Source of the DNA: Cohnella herbarum
GTDB lineage: Bacteria; Bacillota; Bacilli; Paenibacillales; Paenibacillaceae
Length of the DNA: 64,000 nucleotides
Reading direction: 5' to 3'
Assembly (NCBI RefSeq): GCF_012849095.1
Contig: NZ_CP051680.1
Location: forward strand, 2,046,001-2,110,000
Shown here: positions 1-8,027 of the stretch, piece by piece
Position numbering within the stretch: position 1 is the stretch's first letter
How the letters are laid out: every line of letters starts with the position of its first letter
Program-made: the position numbers and the translations under genes
The notes under the pieces: generated by a model
What the model was told of the DNA's origin: nothing
Databases searched by the model: none
Seen by the model: only the letters and a program-made list of their open reading frames with translations

Positions 1-506
1 ATCGTAAACCCCGTTCTTCCGAGTCCGAGCACGATGCAATTCGACCCGTGGATCGTTATATCGGTATTCTGAATAGCCATCATCAACGCGCCTTCCGCCG
101 TCGGAATCGAGTTGTATATGGCCACGTCGTCCCTCTCGAACAATTCTACGATTTCCAAATGATTTTTCTCGCACAGCTTCTTAAGATATGGCTTTGCCAT
201 ACCCGTAATCACCTTGCTCGCTTTCGGGATAGCGGCGAGATGAGCATCCGTTAGCCTCAACTCTTGATCGCTGAACAACGTTGGAATGACACCTTCGTCA
301 TCCGTACCTACCGCCGGCAATATCAACACGTCAGCCTGCTTTAAAATATCAGGAGACCACTCCGCTTTAACGACCCCGCTAAAGGGAGTATCCAACCTGT
401 CAAAGCCCGTTATCGTAACCGCGGCATCCAACTCCGTCAACCGCCGAATCACTTCCAACTGCCGGGCATCTCCACCCGCGAGAACGATTTGAACTCCCGT
501 AAGTAT
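1..506 (-). CDS. dpaA: Dipicolinate synthase subunit A (partial, 3' end outside window)
   Basis: Catalytic/NAD(P)-binding subunit of dipicolinate synthase (SpoVFA), which with DpaB makes dipicolinic acid in the mother cell from the DapA product during sporulation. Reading the minus strand I translate ILTGVQIVLAGGDARQLEVI, GFDRLDTPFSG, ADVLILPAVGTDDEGV, FERDDVAIYNSIPTAEGA and the nucleotide-binding loop VLGLGRTGFT, which track B. subtilis SpoVFA closely from its first residue. About 168 codons are present; the rest lies beyond position 1. The start is odd: the residue that aligns with the family's initiator Met is an ATA codon (506-504), eight bases after a perfect AGGAGG (520-515). No ATG lies near; an in-frame GTG at 542-540 has no Shine-Dalgarno and overlaps a candidate promoter. 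Either ATA is used or the start codon is mutated. Identity is very sure; the start is not. Confidence 0.9.
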   Translation of the reverse strand, partial: MLTGVQIVLAGGDARQLEVIRRLTELDAAVTITGFDRLDTPFSGVVKAEWSPDILKQADVLILPAVGTDDEGVIPTLFSDQELRLTDAHLAAIPKASKVITGMAKPYLKKLCEKNHLEIVELFERDDVAIYNSIPTAEGALMMAIQNTDITIHGSNCIVLGLGRTGFT

Positions 507-541
507 CGCAGCCCCCTCCTCTCGGCATTTCTTGCATAGCA

Positions 542-571
542 CATCGTATGCATACGCCCAGTCCGGCGTGC
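542..571 (-). promoter_or_regulatory. Candidate sigma-K-type promoter of dpaA
   Basis: On the minus strand a GCAC element (571-568) is followed after 17 bases by CATACGATG (550-542), which resembles the sigma-K pattern (AC at -35, CATA-NNN-TA at -10). It would start transcription about 20-30 bases upstream of the AGGAGG of dpaA. Known biology fits: the spoVF operon of B. subtilis is transcribed by sigma-K in the mother cell. The match is short and imperfect, so this is inference. Confidence 0.35.
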
Positions 572-610
572 CGACCTAATCCTGCTACCGGCCTCGCTCT
601 TTCGCCTATT

Positions 611-1052
611 CTCATTATCCCGTTCGCTCAGGGTAATCCCTTCAACTTTCCATCAAATCAACTGACTTCCTTCTAACCTACCGCAATACCCGCAATACCC
701 GTTATACCCGTTATCCCCTTTATCCCCGTTATTCCCTACGCTCAGGATCGTTCAAGACTTCAGTCCACTTCCCGCCAGCTATGACCGCTATCCCACTCGC
801 TCAGTGTAATACTCGTAACTCCCCGTCGTTCCATATTATTCAAACTGCTATACCAGCCATCCCGCTCGCTCAGGGTAATCCACATAATTACCAGTCCCTC
901 CACCGGCTATCACCACTATCCGGCTCACTCAGAGTAACTCCAGACAATTACTAGTCCCTCCATCGGCTATCACCACTATCCGGCTCACTCAGAGTAATCC
1001 AGACAATTACTAGTCCCTCCATCGGCTATTATCACTATCCCTCTCACTCAGG
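611..1052. repeat. Array of seven about 22-bp dispersed repeats, left side
   Basis: This gene-free stretch (507-1240) is filled with variants of a motif that reads, on the plus strand, ATCCCGCTCGCTCAGGGTAA. Copies sit at about 611-639, 731-747, 788-811, 857-881, 917-941, 977-1000 and 1036-1052. Between them are short pyrimidine-rich strings such as CCCGTTATACCCGTTATCCC (698-717). All left copies have the same orientation; the same motif recurs on the other side of the transposase-like gene in the opposite orientation. I see no coding potential, tRNA or convincing IS end in this stretch. Confidence 0.75.
881..1052. repeat. About 59-60-bp tandem repeat, three copies
   Basis: Three consecutive units, near 881-942, 943-1000 and 1001-1052, share ATTACTAGTCCCTCC, then CGGCTATCACCACTATCC and then CTCACTCAG. 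Units one and two are nearly identical; the third is truncated and ends just before the promoter region of the transposase-like gene. Each unit contains one copy of the 22-bp dispersed motif, so the array probably grew by duplication of a motif plus its spacer. Confidence 0.75.
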
Positions 1053-1171
1053 TTCGTTTTCAAACTTTTCCGATTGACATACATGATTAATAATTTACTT
1101 ACTCTAGGCTTAATTCAGGAAATCCCCGTCTTCAGCACTCTAAATTTTATCCTAAAATTTAGTAAAATAAC

Positions 1172-1200
1172 TTTAAACAAGAACGCATGTTTGGTATAAT
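1172..1200 (+). promoter_or_regulatory. Extended -10 promoter of the transposase-like gene
   Basis: TGGTATAAT (1192-1200) is a consensus TATAAT with the extended -10 TG dinucleotide. TTTAAA (1172-1177) lies 17 bases upstream of the -10 hexamer as a weak -35. Transcription would begin near 1207, about 34 bases before the ATG at 1241, which is preceded by GAAGGAGGA (1227-1235 region). Confidence 0.55.
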
Positions 1201-1240
1201 TGATTTAGATAACCGATTATCATCCTGAAGGAGGATTAGT

Positions 1241-2161
1241 ATGGAATTGTCCGAAATGACTACTTTTTGTCTGTCCGAGGTAAGCGAGACGCAGTGGATT
1301 CAGAAAATTCACGATTCAAGATGGCCAAATGGTTTTTGCTGTCCGAAATGTAGTGCTCGGCATTCCTACACGATCCGAACCCGAAGATTACCTCTCTACG
1401 AATGCAGCGCATGCGGAACACAAACCTCGCTTACCTCAGGTACGATTATGGAGGGAAGCAGAACGCCAATCAGACTTTGGATTCTTGCCATATATCTTCA
1501 CTCGAAACCTGAAGGCATCAGCGCTTCCCGCTTAACAAGAATAATCGGTACCACCTACAAGACCGCGTGGCTTATTTGCCATAAGATTCGCCATGCCATT
1601 GCCCATTCCGACCAAAGCCAATTATTACAAGGATTAGTGCGTATTAATTTCGCTCAATACGGTCACCCATATAACCCAACTGTTTTCAGGCACCCGCAGG
1701 AGCAACCTCTCTTAATCGGAGCAAGTATGAATGCAGCAGGTGAGTTTACCCATATCAAAATCAAGCAAGCCGTCGAGGAATGTTCGTATCCCCAGTTCAC
1801 TTGCCCGTTGGATAAATTTCCTTTTATTCGTAAACATGTCGATCCCCAAGCCACAGAAATCGTTGCGGTTACCCTAAAGTACAGCAAAGATAGAAACAAG
1901 TCTCTTCTCCGTATCTGCCAAAATGCTTCCATATGGATTAATTCCACTTTTAGAGGCATTGGAGCTAAGCATCTGCAGGCTTATTTGGATCAGTACAGTT
2001 ACGGGTTTAATATGACTGTTCTAAAACAAGATGCTTTCTCTAGTCTTTTTAACCTCAGCATGACGACTTCTGCTCTTCCATACCCGGAACTCATCCGTAA
2101 ACCGAACATTCAACCTAAACTTAGATTACAATATGCTCACTACTTAAAAAATGCCAGTTAG
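1241..2161 (+). CDS. Zinc-ribbon IS1595-like transposase homologue lacking catalytic residues
   Basis: A 306-residue protein and the only recognised plus-strand gene. The N-terminus has a zinc ribbon (CCPKC near residue 30, CSACG near 56), then the helix-turn-helix-like SASRLTRIIGTTYKTAW segment typical of IS1595/ISXO2 transposases. The C-terminal family signature KHLQAYLDQYSYGFN is kept. The catalytic positions are not: where the family has a D-E-T motif it reads RINFAQYG, the second Asp motif reads EIVAVTLKYS, and the IES-W-LKR motif reads ASIWINSTFRG. The frame is intact, with a good Shine-Dalgarno and promoter. I could not find terminal inverted repeats of IS1595 type. It may be an inactive remnant still under translation-level selection or a domesticated DNA-binding protein; the reading frame is certain, function unknown. 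Confidence 0.8.
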   Translation: MELSEMTTFCLSEVSETQWIQKIHDSRWPNGFCCPKCSARHSYTIRTRRLPLYECSACGTQTSLTSGTIMEGSRTPIRLWILAIYLHSKPEGISASRLTRIIGTTYKTAWLICHKIRHAIAHSDQSQLLQGLVRINFAQYGHPYNPTVFRHPQEQPLLIGASMNAAGEFTHIKIKQAVEECSYPQFTCPLDKFPFIRKHVDPQATEIVAVTLKYSKDRNKSLLRICQNASIWINSTFRGIGAKHLQAYLDQYSYGFNMTVLKQDAFSSLFNLSMTTSALPYPELIRKPNIQPKLRLQYAHYLKNAS

Positions 2162-2182
2162 TTTCTAATTCGACATTTTGCT

Positions 2183-2276
2183 GAGCTTTGAATGAGCTTT
2201 GAATGAGCTTTGAATGAGCTTTGAATGAGCTTTGAATGAGCTTTGAATGAGCTTTGAATGAGCTTTGAACGAGCTT
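2183..2276. repeat. 11-bp minisatellite, eight copies
   Basis: GAGCTTTGAAT is repeated head to tail: seven identical units from 2183 to 2259 and an eighth (2260-2270) ending AAC, followed by a partial GAGCTT. It begins about 20 bases after the stop codon of the transposase-like gene. Because 11 is not a multiple of three, an antisense reading gives an 11-residue repeat, but there is no sign it is translated. The perfect identity indicates recent expansion by slippage. Confidence 0.95.
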
Positions 2277-2302
2277 CAGCTTCAAATGAGCTTAACTCTA
2301 AA

Positions 2303-2700
2303 CCTGATCGACGGGGATAATGGAGATATTTGACGAATCGAGGATATAAGTTGGTCATATTGGCTATTAGTCGAATAGTTGATTGGATGGATAATTGATG
2401 GGGTGAATACGGGTGGATTTAGATCTAATGGCTATGGAATTTATATTCAAACGACCAACTGATTGTGGGTTTTCTTCTATAACCGAGCGGCCCTGAGCTG
2501 AGGGGATAATGGGTATACAGATGACGAGGCACAGATGTACAGATGCACAGATGTACAGATGCACAGATGTACAGATGCACAGATGCACAGATTTACAGGT
2601 TACGTGAAACCTGAGCAAAAGGGATAATGGCAACAAGGGTGAACATGTGAACAAGCACTTGCATTCGTTTACGATTATCCTGAGCGAGGGGGATCATGTG
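2303..2700. repeat. Dispersed about 22-bp repeats, right side, inverted orientation
   Basis: This is the gene-free stretch between the transposase-like gene and the dut terminator. Four copies of the motif found at 611-1052 occur here on the opposite strand, consensus CTGAGCGANNGGGATAATGG: about 2303-2325, 2490-2512, 2610-2630 and 2673-2700. The outermost right copy (2673-2700) and the outermost left copy (611-639) match over 28 bases with about six mismatches as inverted repeats. I see no coding region or RNA gene here. Confidence 0.7.
2531..2598. repeat. 8-bp minisatellite, eight copies
   Basis: ACAGATGT and ACAGATGC alternate through eight units (2531-2594; the last is ACAGATTT) followed by ACAG. 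It lies between two copies of the 22-bp dispersed motif. The period of 8 excludes a coding repeat, and there are no spacers as in CRISPR. Confidence 0.95.
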
Positions 2701-2702
2701 CG

Positions 2703-2744
2703 AAAAACCACCCGAGCATCGCAAACGGCTGCGTCAGGTGGTTT
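2703..2744 (-). terminator. Rho-independent terminator after dut
   Basis: On the minus strand AAACCACC (2744-2737) pairs with GGTGGTTT (2712-2705) and continues into TTT. It lies 20 bases after the dut stop and marks the end of the mlpA-dut transcript, and also the right boundary of the repeat-rich island. Confidence 0.8.
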
Positions 2745-2763
2745 ATCATTTTTCTTATTCCGG

Positions 2764-3207
2764 CTATTTGCCGGTATGGCCGAAGCCGCCTTCTCCGCGA
2801 ACGGTTTCCGACAGTTCGGTCACTTCTTCGAGCTTGACTTGCGGCACGTGTTGGAAAACCATCTGCGCGACACGTTCGCCCCGCACGATCGTGAACGGCT
2901 CTTGCCCTAAATTAATGAGCAGCACCTTCACTTCTCCGCGATAATCCGCGTCGATCGTCCCCGGCGAGTTCAGGCACGTAATTCCATGCTTGTAAGCCAA
3001 ACCGCTACGAGGCCTGATTTGAGCTTCGAGCTCCCGAGGCATCGCCATCGCGAATCCCGTAGGGATCAATGCCCGTTCTCCAGGAGCAAGTACAACGGGC
3101 TCCGCCACCGCGGCGTGTAAATCGAATCCTGCTGCCCATTCAGACATTTGACGCGGCAATTCAACGTCTTCATTCCCCGGCAGCCTCTTCAACTGAATTG
3201 GATACAA
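2764..3207 (-). CDS. dut: dUTP diphosphatase (dUTPase)
   Basis: Hydrolyses dUTP to dUMP and PPi, keeping uracil out of DNA and feeding dTMP synthesis; a soluble trimer in the family. All five dUTPase motifs are present in order: AGFDLHA, PRSGLA, GTIDADYRGEVKV, RVAQMVF and the C-terminal lid RGEGGFGHTGK. I start it at TTG (3207-3205), seven bases after GGAGGG, giving 147 residues beginning (M)YPIQLKRLP; an upstream ATG at 3243 would add 12 unrelated residues. It overlaps the end of mlpA by 38 bases, so the two are translationally linked. Followed by a terminator. Confidence 0.95.
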   Translation of the reverse strand: MYPIQLKRLPGNEDVELPRQMSEWAAGFDLHAAVAEPVVLAPGERALIPTGFAMAMPRELEAQIRPRSGLAYKHGITCLNSPGTIDADYRGEVKVLLINLGQEPFTIVRGERVAQMVFQHVPQVKLEEVTELSETVRGEGGFGHTGK

Positions 3208-4450
3208 TGAATTCCCTCCCGATTCCCGACAGCACTTTCTCATTCGAGCCTACTAGTGCAACAGCACAAGGCTGCGAAATCATTGATTTCATTATAGCGT
3301 CCAAATCGGACATTTGCACTTGGTCGATCCGCTCCAGCATTTCATCCAAAGTATAATGGCGGCCTAACATGAGTTCGTTTTTGCCTAAACGGTTCATGCG
3401 GCTGCTGGTGCTCTCTAGACTTAAGATTAAGTTACCTTTCAACTGTTCCTTCCCACGGGAAAGTTCAGCTTCGGTTAACCCTTTGTCCGCGATATCATTC
3501 AACAATTCAACCGTGAGATCGTATACTTCTTTCGTTTGCTTGGGCGCAGTTCCCGCGTAAACCGTAAACAGACCGCTATCCGCATACGAAGTATGGTAGG
3601 AATAAACGGAATAGGCAAGACCGCGCTTTTCCCGGATTTCTTGGAACAAGCGGGAACTCATCCCTCCGCCGATCGTATTGTTCAACAAAATCATGGCATA
3701 AAGGTTAGGCGCCTTGCTCGAGCTTCCGGGGAAGGTTAAGCACAGGTGGTTCTGTTCCGTTTTCTTACGATGAAACAACGCACGAGATTGGAATGTCGGT
3801 ACTTCCAGCACGGAGTCGCTGCCCTTAACATCAAACTGTCCGAAATGATGTTCGAGAAGCTCCAGCACTTCTTCTCCAACGTTCCCCGCAAGACTAATAA
3901 CCGTATTATCAATCCGGTATCTCTCTCCCATATACTTGCGCAGATCATTCGAGCCCATCGCGTTTAACCGCTCTGCCGTTCCCAGAATAGAATAGGCTAG
4001 CGGATGATCGTTATAGGCTGCACGGGAAGCAAGATCGTGGACGGTATCATCCGGCGTGTCGTCGTACATCGAGATTTCTTCAAGAATAACGTTCTTTTCT
4101 TTCGCTAGCTCGACATCGGCCATCTGCGAATCAAAAAACATATCGGATAAAATATCTACAGCGATCGGCAAATGCTGGTCCAAAACTTTAGCGTAATAGC
4201 ATGTATATTCTTTGGACGTAAATGCGTTAACGTTGCCGCCGATTCCGTCGAAACGATCGGCTATATCCTTAGCGCTATGGCGATTAGTCCCTTTGAACAG
4301 CATGTGCTCGATAAAGTGGGAGATCCCGTTGTTGTTCAAATCCTCGTAACGGGAACCGGTTTTGACCCAAATTCCGAACGACACCGACCGACATGTCGGT
4401 ATCGATTCGATCATCACGCGCAGTCCGTTCTTAAGCTCATATTTGTTCAT
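3170..4450 (-). CDS. mlpA: M16 family zinc peptidase MlpA/YmxG
   Basis: 426-residue insulinase-family (M16B) metallopeptidase, the usual length for single-chain bacterial processing-peptidase-like enzymes. The inverted zinc motif HFIEH is at residues 45-49, with the downstream acidic ligand region around ILEEISMYDD. The C-terminal M16 domain carries the GGGMSSRLFQEIREKRGLAYSV signature region. In Bacillus the gene sits next to pnp/ylxY and affects extracellular protease production; the substrate is not known. ATG start at 4450. No signal peptide, so probably cytoplasmic. Overlaps dut. Confidence 0.92.
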   Translation of the reverse strand: MNKYELKNGLRVMIESIPTCRSVSFGIWVKTGSRYEDLNNNGISHFIEHMLFKGTNRHSAKDIADRFDGIGGNVNAFTSKEYTCYYAKVLDQHLPIAVDILSDMFFDSQMADVELAKEKNVILEEISMYDDTPDDTVHDLASRAAYNDHPLAYSILGTAERLNAMGSNDLRKYMGERYRIDNTVISLAGNVGEEVLELLEHHFGQFDVKGSDSVLEVPTFQSRALFHRKKTEQNHLCLTFPGSSSKAPNLYAMILLNNTIGGGMSSRLFQEIREKRGLAYSVYSYHTSYADSGLFTVYAGTAPKQTKEVYDLTVELLNDIADKGLTEAELSRGKEQLKGNLILSLESTSSRMNRLGKNELMLGRHYTLDEMLERIDQVQMSDLDAIMKSMISQPCAVALVGSNEKVLSGIGREFIVSNSVEEAAGE

Positions 4451-4515
4451 CCGATTTCCCCCTTTGCTGAATACCTAACGAACAGTGATACCACTATATC
4501 AAATTACGACAACTG

Positions 4516-5520
4516 TCACAACCGATCCTCTACTCGTTCCGAAGACAACGTTTCCGACACCGTGCCTGGTACGAATCCTTTATCCCTTATTGCCTTGATC
4601 ATTCCTCTAAGCGCCCCCTGCGAAGTCGATGTAGGGTGCATCAAGATCAACGTTCCCGGGCCTACCTTACGATAGATTTTCGAAACGACGGACGAGGGCT
4701 CGGGCTTCTGCCAATCAATCGTATCCAACGTCCATAAAACCGTTCTTAGACCATACTCTGAAGCGACCTTTACCGTCTCGCTATTGTAATATCCGGACGG
4801 GGGAGCGAACCAAACGTTTTTCACTCCGAGCTTTTTCAATAACTGCTCGGTTTTCCCTATTTCCTCCCGTTGCCTGGCCGCGCTAAGCTTGCTCATATCC
4901 GGGTGAGTATAAGCATGATTCGATAATTCATGTCCTTGAGCCAGGATGTTTTGCGCGGTGTCCATATGTTTAGCCAGCCATGTTCCATCGAAGAAAAAGG
5001 TCGCTTTCACTCCCGTTTCGCTTAATATTTGGAGCATAGGAAGCAAGAATTCATCTCCCCAAGCCACGTTGATCATAAGGCCGACCATTGGTTTGGCGAA
5101 GTTGCCGCGGTAAATCGGTTCCATTGGCAAATCGTCTAAAGCTAATTTCGGTTTAACACTCCGATAAATCCATGGAAAACCTTTCGCGTTCTCTGGTTTG
5201 AAGCCGATCAGTTTCGCTTTCAGATACGTAGCTTTTACATCCACTACACGGCCGTCGTAGCCGGGAATCGCTTTCCACACCCTATCGATGACAGGGTTGA
5301 TCGGAGATTGGTTTTGTTTGGCAGCCTCGGATTTGATCCAACTCATCAATTGATCCTCGGATTGCTCATTCATAATTGCCGCGCTCGCGGTCGGGCGTGA
5401 TTTAACGGCTTGTACGAAAGATTGTAACGGACCATATGTCCCGGCTATCAGGATCGTTACCAAGCATGCCAGCATGATCCCTAACTTGGCAGCTGACGTA
5501 TTTCTGTTCAATTGGCGCAC
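4516..5520 (-). CDS. ylxY: YlxY-type polysaccharide deacetylase-like protein
   Basis: 334 residues with an N-terminal membrane anchor/signal segment (about residues 12-36) and a NodB-type (CE4) domain from about 125. The metal-binding HxxxH-like motif is present as SNHAYTHP, motif 3 as FAPPSGYY and a C-terminal LILMHPT. The first NodB motif, normally containing the catalytic Asp (TFDDG), reads INVAWGDE, as in the YlxY sporulation subfamily. Start GTG at 5520 (MRQLNRN). It lies between pnp and mlpA as in Bacillus. Probably outside the membrane and sporulation associated; whether it deacetylates peptidoglycan is uncertain. Confidence 0.85.
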   Translation of the reverse strand: MRQLNRNTSAAKLGIMLACLVTILIAGTYGPLQSFVQAVKSRPTASAAIMNEQSEDQLMSWIKSEAAKQNQSPINPVIDRVWKAIPGYDGRVVDVKATYLKAKLIGFKPENAKGFPWIYRSVKPKLALDDLPMEPIYRGNFAKPMVGLMINVAWGDEFLLPMLQILSETGVKATFFFDGTWLAKHMDTAQNILAQGHELSNHAYTHPDMSKLSAARQREEIGKTEQLLKKLGVKNVWFAPPSGYYNSETVKVASEYGLRTVLWTLDTIDWQKPEPSSVVSKIYRKVGPGTLILMHPTSTSQGALRGMIKAIRDKGFVPGTVSETLSSERVEDRL

Positions 5521-5613
5521 CCCCGTCTTGTCCCTGTTCCCTGCCTCATCCTATGCCGGGAAATTGGGCTTTATGAGTGAGCATCCCATTGAACTCGCTG
5601 ATTTATGCAAAAC

Positions 5614-5644
5614 AAAAAGAGACCAGCTTGTTGGAGTCTCTTTT
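5614..5644 (-). terminator. Rho-independent terminator after pnp
   Basis: On the minus strand AAAAGAGAC (5644-5636) pairs with GTCTCTTTT (5623-5615), followed by TGTTTTG. It lies 28 bases past the pnp stop codon and separates pnp from ylxY. Confidence 0.85.
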
Positions 5645-5671
5645 GTCAATCCTATGCACTTGTTTGTTGGG

Positions 5672-7771
5672 TTATACCGATACTTGCTCCGAATTCAGCA
5701 AAGCTTTGCGGGACAAGTTGATACGGCCCATATTATCGATTTCAGTGACCTTAACTTCGATCTGGTCTCCGATATTCACGACGTCTTCCACTTTCGCAAC
5801 GCGTTCGTTCGCGAGTTGGCTAATGTGAATAAGCCCGTCTTTGTTCGGCAGAATTTCGACGAAACAGCCGAATTTCTCGATCCGTTTAACCGTTCCAGTA
5901 TACACTTCGCCGACTACGACTTCTTTAACGATTCCCTCGATAATTCCGCGGGCGCGTTGGTTAGCCGCTTCGTCCGTAGAAGCAATATAGACGGTACCGT
6001 CTTGTTCGATATCGATTTTCACGCCGGTTTCCTCAATGATTTTGTTGATGATTTTACCGCCGGAGCCGATAACGTCCCGAATTTTATCCGGGTTAATTTT
6101 GAGCGAAATGATTTTCGGAGCGTATTTGCTTAATTGCTTACGCGGCTCTTGAATCGTTTCGAGCATTTTGCCCAAGATGAACAAACGTCCTTCTTTGGCT
6201 TGTTGCAAGGCATCCGTAAGAATTTGACGATCGATTCCGTCAATCTTGATGTCCATTTGGATAGCCGTAATTCCAGCGGCAGTTCCTGCCACCTTAAAGT
6301 CCATATCGCCCAGATGATCTTCCATCCCTTGGATATCGGTTAAGATCGAAGTATGATCTCCGTCTTTGATCAAGCCCATCGCAACACCCGCGACAGGTGC
6401 TTTTATCGGAACCCCGGCATCCATCATTGCAAGCGTGCTCGCGCAAATACTTGCTTGCGAAGTAGAGCCATTCGACTCCAGAACCTCGGATACTAGGCGG
6501 ATCGTGTAAGGGAAATCCACTTCCGACGGGAGAACTTTAAGCAATGCCCGCTCGCCGAGAGCACCATGACCGATTTCGCGACGGCCCGGCGGACGCAAAG
6601 GACGTGCCTCGCCAACGGAAAACGGCGGGAAGTTATAGTGGTGCATGAACCGTTTGGACTCTTGCGGGCTAATACCGTCCAAAATTTGGACTTCGCCAAG
6701 CGGTCCTAACGTACAAATACTAAGAGCTTGAGTTTGGCCGCGGGTAAACAACCCGGAACCGTGCGTACGAGGAAGAATCGACGTATCGCTTGAAATCGGA
6801 CGGATCTCGGACAACCCTCGACCATCGGGACGCACTTTATCATGCGTGATCAGACGGCGAACTTCGTTCTTGACGATATCGTACAATACTTCTTTGACGT
6901 CTTTAAGCTTGCTTGGCGTCTCGGCGTACAAGTTGCCGAAATGTTCTACCGTCTCGCCATTGATAGCATCGATCGCTTCTTGGCGGGCATGTTTCTCGGA
7001 GATGCTAACGGCTTGTACGAGTCTAGCCTGTGCATATGCTTGAACGTCTGCTTCCACAGTCTCGTCCACGCTATGAAGTTTCACCGCCATTTTCGGTTGA
7101 CCGGCTGCATTAACCAATTGATCGATCGTATCTACGATCTTCTTGATCTCATCGTGTCCGAACATGATCGCTTCCAGCATATCCGCCTCGGATACCTCGT
7201 TAGCTTCTGCTTCGACCATCATAATCGCATCTCGGGTTCCCGCTACGACTACGTACATATCCGTGATTTCTTCCTGAGCTTGCGTCGGGTTCACGATAAA
7301 CTTACCGTCGATCCGGCCAACGATTACGCCTCCGATCGGACCGTTAAACGGTACGTTCGAAATCGCCAACGCAGCGGAAGTTCCGATCATTGCGGCAATT
7401 TCGGGAGAACAATCTTGATCCACGCTCAGTACGAGATTTACGATTTGAACGTCGTTCCTAAAGCCTTCGGAGAATAACGGACGAATCGGACGATCCGTCA
7501 ATCGGCTGGCAAGAATCGCTTTCTCGCTCGGGCGTCCTTCCCGTTTAATGAAACCTCCGGGAATTTTACCTACCGCATATAAACGCTCTTCATAGTTTAC
7601 GGTAAGCGGAAAAAAATCGAGATCCTTCGGCTCGTTAGAAGCCGTTACAGTAGAAAGAACCACCGTATCTCCATAACGTACGACGACAGCGCCGTTCGCC
7701 TGCTTAGCCAATCTTCCCGTTTCCAAAGCGAATGTACGGCCGCCAAGCTGCATTTCCACGCGTTGCTCCAA
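5672..7771 (-). CDS. pnp: Polyribonucleotide nucleotidyltransferase (PNPase)
   Basis: Phosphorolytic 3'-5' exoribonuclease/polymerase of the RNA degradosome. 699 residues, standard length: two RNase PH domains (about 1-220 and 310-545) around a helical linker, then a KH domain with the VIGSGGK loop (about 550-610) and an S1 domain ([15 protein letters not shown], about 620-690). Start is TTG at 7771 (MEQRVEM), seven bases after GGAGGG; the next ATG is six codons in. Between rpsO and ylxY; its own terminator follows. Confidence 0.97.
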   Translation of the reverse strand: MEQRVEMQLGGRTFALETGRLAKQANGAVVVRYGDTVVLSTVTASNEPKDLDFFPLTVNYEERLYAVGKIPGGFIKREGRPSEKAILASRLTDRPIRPLFSEGFRNDVQIVNLVLSVDQDCSPEIAAMIGTSAALAISNVPFNGPIGGVIVGRIDGKFIVNPTQAQEEITDMYVVVAGTRDAIMMVEAEANEVSEADMLEAIMFGHDEIKKIVDTIDQLVNAAGQPKMAVKLHSVDETVEADVQAYAQARLVQAVSISEKHARQEAIDAINGETVEHFGNLYAETPSKLKDVKEVLYDIVKNEVRRLITHDKVRPDGRGLSEIRPISSDTSILPRTHGSGLFTRGQTQALSICTLGPLGEVQILDGISPQESKRFMHHYNFPPFSVGEARPLRPPGRREIGHGALGERALLKVLPSEVDFPYTIRLVSEVLESNGSTSQASICASTLAMMDAGVPIKAPVAGVAMGLIKDGDHTSILTDIQGMEDHLGDMDFKVAGTAAGITAIQMDIKIDGIDRQILTDALQQAKEGRLFILGKMLETIQEPRKQLSKYAPKIISLKINPDKIRDVIGSGGKIINKIIEETGVKIDIEQDGTVYIASTDEAANQRARGIIEGIVKEVVVGEVYTGTVKRIEKFGCFVEILPNKDGLIHISQLANERVAKVEDVVNIGDQIEVKVTEIDNMGRINLSRKALLNSEQVSV

Positions 7772-7952
7772 ACTGATTCCCTCCTCTAAGTGCGAGCATT
7801 GCTCGTCACGTCATCCAAATCCTACCATAAGGCGTATCTCACGATATTAGACTTGGGCTAAATAACCTTATGTAATTTCGACACTCTTCTCATTATTTCC
7901 TGCCAAACCGTAGCTTAGGCATGACTCTTAAGATTCGAATCCCTAATATGGG

Positions 7953-8012
7953 AAAAAGCAACCTGATGCCGGAAAGGGCGTTGAGCCCCATTCGGCGAAG
8001 CCAGGTTGCTTT
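7953..8012 (-). terminator. Rho-independent terminator after rpsO
   Basis: On the minus strand AAAGCAACCTGGC (8012-8000) pairs with GCATCAGGTTGCTTTTT, enclosing a GC-rich loop. It sits 16 bases after the rpsO stop. The remaining stretch up to pnp (7772-7952) holds only the pnp leader; I see no strong promoter there, so pnp may depend partly on readthrough. Confidence 0.8.
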
Positions 8013-8027
8013 CGTGCGGGTAATAAA

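Noticed and set aside
540..542. GTG as dpaA start
   Set aside because: In frame but without a Shine-Dalgarno, overlapping the candidate sigma-K -10, and adding 12 residues (including two Cys) not found at the start of SpoVFA.
400..615. Minus-strand frame of 71 codons overlapping the dpaA start
   Set aside because: Different frame from the clearly conserved dpaA sequence, Arg/Gly/Cys-rich and without homology that I recognise.
2158..2358. Minus-strand open frame with an 11-residue repeat
   Set aside because: Produced by the 11-bp minisatellite being open in that frame; no start signal or family match.
2531..2598. Possible CRISPR array
   Set aside because: Units of 8 bp are directly adjacent without unique spacers and there are no cas genes.
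5474..6133. Plus-strand open frame opposite pnp
   Set aside because: Antisense shadow of a highly conserved gene; no ribosome-binding site and no family features.
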